From a virus: a DNA stretch of 22,303 nt. A model generated the notes under the pieces. That model ran no database searches, was not told the DNA's origin, and saw nothing but the letters and a program-made list of their open reading frames with translations. The stretch lies in the IMG/VR virus record IMGVR_UViG_3300022934_000218, positions 1 to 22,303 of that record; one strand, given 5' to 3'. A program made the translations under genes and the position numbers. Position 1 is the first letter of the stretch, and each line of letters begins with the position of its first letter. Positions 18,332 to 22,303 of the stretch are shown piece by piece.

Positions 18332-18796
18332 TTATAGCCCTCGCTCCAACGGCTCTTTTCCTAACCTCATGTAAACAACATGTTTACCTGACGCAGTGCG
18401 CCCCACTGCTATTTTTGTATCCGAACCCATAGTACGTCTATGAAACGCACGAAACGCATTTAAAAATATATCCCCAGAAAATTGAGTCGTATAATGTGTA
18501 ATTCCTTTGTTCTGCAGGTAAGTAAAATACTTAAACCCGTTCTTAACAAAATTTCTGCCGGTGTCGATATTAAACGCACGCCCAACCATCTTGTTTTTGT
18601 CTTTTCCTGTACCTCTGTGTGCAAGAAACACTGTATTACCTATCTGCACTAGGTCGGTATTATCCTTAGTTGTTTCATCAGCTATACTAGCCAACACAAC
18701 AGCAGGGGGGTATTCGGTTTCGTTAAACTCTTCAACGGACATAGCTATTACTTCAGGCCCGCTAAGTTGTTCTTGGTTGCTATCTACTAATGGCAT
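18332..18796 (-). CDS. Small protein in the T7 gp13 slot; possibly GNAT-like
   Basis: A 154-residue protein between the KAS gene and the 1,799-aa gene. By position after the tail genes and before the giant core proteins, it matches T7 gp13 (138 aa). Its layout is also similar: beta strands (GNTVFLAHRG, KMVGRAFNID), an amphipathic helix (FVKNGFKYFTYLQNKGI), then strand-helix-strand (HYTTQFSG, FLNAFRAFHRRTMGS, KHVVYMRLG). This order recalls the second half of a GNAT acyltransferase fold, but the coenzyme A-binding Q/RxxGxG/A motif is not clear. The first 20 residues look like an extension. The start ATG has GGAGG at 5 bases and abuts the KAS stop (TAA, 18797-18799). I am confident of the gene and unsure of its function. 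Confidence 0.7.
   Translation of the reverse strand: MPLVDSNQEQLSGPEVIAMSVEEFNETEYPPAVVLASIADETTKDNTDLVQIGNTVFLAHRGTGKDKNKMVGRAFNIDTGRNFVKNGFKYFTYLQNKGITHYTTQFSGDIFLNAFRAFHRRTMGSDTKIAVGRTASGKHVVYMRLGKEPLERGL
18338..18342 (-). promoter_or_regulatory. Shine-Dalgarno site fixing a TTG start
   Basis: GAGGG lies seven bases upstream of the TTG at 18330-18328 and overlaps the last codons of the 154-aa gene. No ATG or GTG with a comparable site is near, so this supports TTG as the start of the 1,799-aa protein. Confidence 0.7.
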
Positions 18797-19909
18797 TTAG
18801 ACCTCCGTGGAAAACAGCGCAGCTGAGTACACATTACCCATACCTGCAGCGAGGCTAAGAAAAACGCCATCAAAAGCGGGAACGTCTTCCGAAAGAAAGA
18901 CAGAATCGTCAGCTGTTCTGTTGGGAATTTTGGGGATTACCCCAGATTTAAGATCATCCAGCAACAGCCCAGTCTCCAATAACCCGCTTGCACTAAGTGT
19001 ATGCCCTATGCGTGGCTTATATGAGGTCGCTACGAACTCATCAAGAGAGCGCAATAAAGCAGATTTTTCCGCAGCATTATTGACTGGCGTGCCAGTTCCA
19101 TGCGTTTTGACTAACCTTACTCTATTTCTATGTAGTTTGGCTACAAATAATGCACCTTCGATTGCTTTTGAGTAGCCTTCGCCGTCATCACGCTGCCCCA
19201 ACGGGTTAGTATTATCTTCCGCTGAGGTATACGCGCCCATAAATCTAGCCAATGGTGCACGCATATTAGGGTGTTCTTTTTCAAAAATAGTCAGCGCTGC
19301 TCCTTGTCCTACATGAAACCCGTGGTTTACGTCATCAAACGCTGAAGGCTTGCGCTTATCTTCGTCTTCCAATAATAGACACGCTTTTGCATCGCCAAAA
19401 AACTCAAGGGATGGTATACAAACAGAATCTTCACCACTTAATACAATCACACGATCAAATCCGTAATGAAACATTAAGTTCTGCATGTCCATAAGAACTT
19501 TTAAACTGGATGCGCACGCGCTAGCATCTGTAGATACATGGTCGTGGACATGAAACATAGTAGCAATACGCCCCGCATAGATATTAGTAAGCGTAATGAA
19601 CGGTAGTTTTGTTTTATAATGCAGCTCGGCTTCAGGGTTTTTATCGTAACGCCCGCTAGTCCCCATCCAACCCTGACTTCCAGCAGCAAGCATAAACGCC
19701 GTTTTGCCCTTCACAGGGTTTGCTTTAACATAGTTAATCGCTTCTTCCGTTATCACTTTGTTAAACATGTTATGTGGTGGGTAAGACATACCCGTTTTAG
19801 CTTTACGGAATGTGTCGGGAAGAATATGCACGCGCTGAGGGAACGCTATATCCTCGTATACGGTAGTTTCGGTAGTGCAGGCAGTTGCGGAGTAGGTCAT
19901 GTAAATCAT
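18797..19909 (-). CDS. Beta-ketoacyl-ACP synthase (KAS I/II type)
   Basis: This enzyme should catalyse decarboxylative condensation of an acyl thioester with malonyl-ACP in the cytoplasm. The 370-residue chain has the nucleophile Cys132 in STDASACASSL, His270 in KTHGTGTP, and Lys298 and His303 in YKPRIGHTLSASG. The C-to-H spacing (138) and H-to-H spacing (33) are close to E. coli FabF (C163, H303, H340; 140 and 37), and Lys lies five residues before the second His in both. HGFHVGQGAALTIFE (196-210) aligns with the family's DGFVLGDGA region. It is shorter than FabF (about 410): the N-terminus lacks roughly 30 residues and the final GFGGTN loop is changed to GMGNVY. An intact Cys argues against a chain-length-factor role. 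The ATG overlaps the ACP stop as ATGA, with GGAGG (19917-19921) seven bases upstream. The acyl substrate and product are unknown. Confidence 0.92.
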   Translation of the reverse strand: MIYMTYSATACTTETTVYEDIAFPQRVHILPDTFRKAKTGMSYPPHNMFNKVITEEAINYVKANPVKGKTAFMLAAGSQGWMGTSGRYDKNPEAELHYKTKLPFITLTNIYAGRIATMFHVHDHVSTDASACASSLKVLMDMQNLMFHYGFDRVIVLSGEDSVCIPSLEFFGDAKACLLLEDEDKRKPSAFDDVNHGFHVGQGAALTIFEKEHPNMRAPLARFMGAYTSAEDNTNPLGQRDDGEGYSKAIEGALFVAKLHRNRVRLVKTHGTGTPVNNAAEKSALLRSLDEFVATSYKPRIGHTLSASGLLETGLLLDDLKSGVIPKIPNRTADDSVFLSEDVPAFDGVFLSLAAGMGNVYSAALFSTEV

Positions 19910-20193
19910 TTCACGACCTCCATAGCTGCTTCCACAGTGTCAAAATCACGTTTTTTATGCTTATCGCAGAAGTCTTTAAGGTCTTGTATAGAAGAAAGAG
20001 GCATATGATTAGCCTCAACCTCGTCTATATCGTAGGCTTCAGCAATCAACATATAGGTAAGGGTAGTATCCAGACTATCTAGCCCGGTAGTGTCTTCTGT
20101 TACTGGAGTATCCATAGACGTGACACGCTTAAAAACGTCTCCACGAACTACGGTTTGTTCCCCACAACGGTTAAAAAATTCAAGAAAGTCCAT
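19906..20193 (-). CDS. Acyl carrier protein
   Basis: A 95-residue carrier protein that should hold growing acyl chains on a 4'-phosphopantetheine arm. Ser40 in GLDSLDTTLTYMLIAEAYDI matches the DSL motif at the start of helix II (E. coli AcpP GADSLDTVELVMALEEEF). The later LSSIQDLKDFCDKH fits helix IV. A charged tail of about 15 residues extends beyond the usual ACP end. I chose the ATG at 20193 because AGGAG (20200-20204) lies six bases upstream and because the family length then fits; a longer frame starting 14 codons earlier has no such site. The gene precedes and overlaps the KAS gene by four bases. It needs a host or phage phosphopantetheinyl transferase; none is visible here. A specialised ACP for the neighbouring KAS is the simplest reading. 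Confidence 0.9.
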   Translation of the reverse strand: MDFLEFFNRCGEQTVVRGDVFKRVTSMDTPVTEDTTGLDSLDTTLTYMLIAEAYDIDEVEANHMPLSSIQDLKDFCDKHKKRDFDTVEAAMEVVK

Positions 20194-20256
20194 GTGTCGC
20201 TCCTGTTCAAAGGGTATCTCTAATATACAAAACACCCTAAGATACGCAAGCGTACA
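20194..20256. other. 63-base intergenic gap in the late operon
   Basis: This is the only gap above ten bases between minus-strand genes. It holds the ACP Shine-Dalgarno site and the candidate promoter. I see no stable hairpin with a T tract that would end transcription between the jelly-roll gene and the ACP gene. Confidence 0.8.
20222..20249 (-). promoter_or_regulatory. Candidate promoter upstream of the ACP-KAS pair
   Basis: On the minus strand TTGCGT (20249-20244) is followed after 16 bases by TATATT (20227-20222), about 30 bases upstream of the ACP start. The -10 box matches the sigma-70 consensus at five of six positions, the -35 box at only three. It lies in the 63-base gap (20194-20256), the longest in this operon. 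A phage-specific promoter cannot be excluded. Confidence 0.3.
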
Positions 20257-20880
20257 CTATAAGTTGCTAACAAATGATACAGCGACTACAGAAGATGGTA
20301 AACCCGGATGAGGTGCTGTAGCAGCCTCTGTGTGTAAGTTAAGTTGTGTGTCGCTAGTAGCCCAGTACATCTCAATATATTGGCCCGCTGTTAGGTCAAT
20401 CGAGAAGTTCCAATGCACTGCTATATCATCGTTACCTTTAATGGTGTTTTTCTGCCCGCCATATGGTTGGTCAGTGCCGTTTTTGTTAATCCACGTCCAT
20501 AATGTAGCGGCTGATGAGTTGTTGTGCTCCAACTGCAAGGTCACTTGAAAGTTATAAACGCCATCATCAGTGGCAGTAATGCGGGTGTTGTCTACCCCAC
20601 CAATCGAAATACCGTTACCAATATAGGTATTCTCAAACTCAACGGGGTAGCCCGTGTTAGCAAGAGCGGCTGTTTGGTCAACGGTGCTATAAAAGAGACC
20701 CCGTGGCATATACAGAAACTTGCCACCATCATCAGTGCTAAGCACTGTGTTAATAGTGTTGACTAACCTATTGAAAAACAACCGAAGCACGTTGCTATTC
20801 TGGTCCATATACGGACGGTTATATTCCTCCGTGGCAAGCGGAAGTGCCGGTGGTTCAGTCTTTTCAATCTCGTTAGCCAT
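20257..20880 (-). CDS. C1q/TNF-like jelly-roll virion protein
   Basis: A 207-residue protein, probably a trimeric fibre, decoration or tail-tip component. Residues 1-60 form a Pro-rich segment and a helix (LRLFFNRLVNTINTVLS), which could anchor it to the virion. From about residue 58 the sequence is beta-rich with a C1q/TNF pattern: PRGLFYSTVDQTA, GYPVEFEN, a central DDGVYNFQVTLQLEH strand, a WINKNG turn, LTAGQYIEMYWA, and a terminal VVAVSFV strand. Related sequences occur beside tail genes of many marine podoviruses, as I recall them. Its start overlaps the preceding stop as TAATG, and the Shine-Dalgarno site is weak, so translation is probably coupled to the upstream tail gene. Receptor binding is possible but not shown. 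Confidence 0.75.
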   Translation of the reverse strand: MANEIEKTEPPALPLATEEYNRPYMDQNSNVLRLFFNRLVNTINTVLSTDDGGKFLYMPRGLFYSTVDQTAALANTGYPVEFENTYIGNGISIGGVDNTRITATDDGVYNFQVTLQLEHNNSSAATLWTWINKNGTDQPYGGQKNTIKGNDDIAVHWNFSIDLTAGQYIEMYWATSDTQLNLHTEAATAPHPGLPSSVVAVSFVSNL

Positions 20881-22303
20881 TACCGTCTACCGTCAGGCCG
20901 CATATCAATACGAGGTGTTCCTAGCTGCCAAGACACTCCCTCTGCAGTAGACTCTATTTTTACTGACATCTGCCTGCCCCGCACTCGGACGTTAATCTGG
21001 TCAGTATACTCTTCAATAGGCACTGTAGCTGTACGCGTTACAGCAGCGCTATTAGAACCACCTTGGGAAGCCGGAGAGTTATACCCAGAGCCAGAACTTG
21101 CTAGTGGCAGTAGAGTCATAGTAGCCGCAGGAGACGCAGCGGTAGAACCGTTGAATGTCATGTCAGGTAGTAAGCGCCAGATAAACGCAAACTTGTGCCC
21201 GTCATCAAGATCAAACTGCGCAGAAGAAATACTTGCAGCTATTGGGGCAGTCGTTCCGGTTTCGTTGTCGTCAAGTCCATCTTCGTGACTTACCAAATTA
21301 TAACTATATGTAGCAGCTAACGGATTATCTTGCAGTCCAGAATCAAGCCACGCGGTGCGCGCCAACGTGCCATAGTACCAAATATCTTCTAGATAGTTGT
21401 AAATTACATAACGATCTATGTTGTCAGAGTTTGTAGAGCAGTAGAACCACCACACCTCATGGAAAGATTCGTTTGTCCCAGCAAACACTTGATCGTATTG
21501 CAAAGTGTTAAAGTCGTTAAAAACAAACCGGCGTAGATCACAACGCAGTGGTTGGGTGCGACCATCATATTTGTAAAATTTATCTTTGCCCATCCAAAAC
21601 GCCGTTCCTGAAGCAAATGCAACGGAGTTCATAGATGCGATAGATATGTTATCGCCGACTAACTGCGCGCCCCACACTGCGGGAGCACCTTGATATTGTA
21701 GAGAATACAACGCTGCATCGGACCACACCAAAATTTCCTGACGAGCCTGTTTAGCTGCTATAATCTCTGTACCACGCGAAAGTCTTAGAGAGCCTGCTTG
21801 GTTTGTGGACGCAGGTGTCCAGTTAGTAGCATCTTCCTGATCTGACCATCGCACAAGCATAGGGTCTACAGTAGCAGTGCCAATATCATTTGTACCGAAA
21901 CAGAACACAAAACGGTTGATGTCAGATACAAGAATTATATTTTGCTGTGTAGGAACGCCTGACGCACCGCCAAGAGAAGAAAGATACACTCCACGAGTGG
22001 ATACTCCACCAGTAGCATCCCAATAGAAAATATTGCCCCCACGAGGCCCAAATACTAAATCTTCACCGAAGTTTGCTTGACTCCAGAGACGAATATCTTC
22101 TGCAGAAGTACCACCAGTACCCCAAGTTCCCGCACCCCATGTGCCACCTCCCCAACCTGTAAGTGGGACAGCGTAAGGCTCACCAGTACGGATTTGATAC
22201 GCACCGACTACGGAAGCGCCACCATTGCCTGTATCGGATGCGTTAGCTAATACAGTCGCTCCAGTGACATTATCCTTGGCCTCAACTTCATAAGTATCGG
22301 CGT
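20880..22303 (-). CDS. Large tail protein, T7 gp12/P22 gp10-slot candidate (5' end outside window)
   Basis: The frame is open to the right edge, so about 474 codons of a longer gene are present. A GTG at 21989 could be mistaken for the start, but the frame continues upstream with convincing protein sequence: a Trp/Gly-rich motif (GWGGGTWGAGTWG) and SQANFGEDLVFGPRGG. Further on are SDINRFVFCFGTNDIG, RWSDQEDATNWTP, SLRLSRGTEIIAAKQARQE, FWMGKDKFYKYDG and VIYNYLEDIWYYGT, a beta-rich pattern with repeated blade-like units that suggests a propeller or tail-tube nozzle. I recall this family in the tail module of many marine podoviruses. The position before the C1q-like and core genes fits T7 gp12 (tail tubular protein B). 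The homology to gp12 or P22 gp10 is inferred, not demonstrated. Confidence 0.75.
   Translation of the reverse strand, partial: ADTYEVEAKDNVTGATVLANASDTGNGGASVVGAYQIRTGEPYAVPLTGWGGGTWGAGTWGTGGTSAEDIRLWSQANFGEDLVFGPRGGNIFYWDATGGVSTRGVYLSSLGGASGVPTQQNIILVSDINRFVFCFGTNDIGTATVDPMLVRWSDQEDATNWTPASTNQAGSLRLSRGTEIIAAKQARQEILVWSDAALYSLQYQGAPAVWGAQLVGDNISIASMNSVAFASGTAFWMGKDKFYKYDGRTQPLRCDLRRFVFNDFNTLQYDQVFAGTNESFHEVWWFYCSTNSDNIDRYVIYNYLEDIWYYGTLARTAWLDSGLQDNPLAATYSYNLVSHEDGLDDNETGTTAPIAASISSAQFDLDDGHKFAFIWRLLPDMTFNGSTAASPAATMTLLPLASSGSGYNSPASQGGSNSAAVTRTATVPIEEYTDQINVRVRGRQMSVKIESTAEGVSWQLGTPRIDMRPDGRR

Noticed and set aside
18797-19909. KAS as an inactive chain-length factor
   Set aside because: Chain-length factors lack the active Cys; here Cys132 is present in a canonical ACASS context.
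18797-20193. ACP and KAS as host contamination or chimeric assembly
   Set aside because: The KAS gene overlaps the ACP gene by four bases and abuts the 154-aa gene, with matching Shine-Dalgarno style; no break in layout is visible. Read mapping would settle it.

Overview
The window is a piece of a tailed double-stranded DNA phage genome, most likely a marine podovirus-like phage. I infer this from gene content and from my memory of families common in marine viral metagenomes; no host or taxon can be read directly. Coding density is near total. I see no tRNA, integrase, insertion sequence, CRISPR array or rRNA. Two modules converge near position 2,300.

Left, plus strand (1-2,306): the C-terminal part of a DUF927-like primase/helicase that begins before the window, a small overlapping gene of unknown function, and a strong intrinsic terminator with a UUCG loop.

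Right, minus strand (22,303 to 2,305), in order of transcription: a large tail protein (5' end outside the window), a C1q/TNF-like jelly-roll protein, an acyl carrier protein (ACP), a beta-ketoacyl-ACP synthase (KAS), a 154-aa protein that may fill the T7 gp13 slot, a 1,799-aa repeat protein, proteins of 289, 285 and 617 aa, and a 2,341-aa giant with a zincin protease motif. These genes are spaced from a few bases of overlap to under 10 bases. The one exception is a 63-base gap before the ACP gene, where a candidate promoter lies. The order resembles the T7 block gp12-gp13-gp14-gp15-gp16 (tail tube, then internal core and ejected proteins), with much larger proteins and extra genes.

The most unusual element is the ACP-KAS pair inside the late virion operon. 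The KAS keeps the Cys-His-His triad and the conserved Lys at family spacing, and the ACP keeps the phosphopantetheine serine in its DSL motif. The two genes overlap as ATGA and each has a good Shine-Dalgarno site. This looks like a working two-gene acyl elongation unit, comparable in logic to rhizobial NodF/NodE, expressed with structural genes. It could modify host lipid at lysis, or supply an acyl group to a virion component. The product is unknown. Further points of interest are QxxLF motifs resembling the beta-clamp-binding consensus in the 2,341-aa protein, about eight 46-residue repeats and a dockerin-like calcium loop in the 1,799-aa protein, a membrane-type module apparently shared by the two giants, and a perfect 30-bp tandem repeat in the 617-aa gene.
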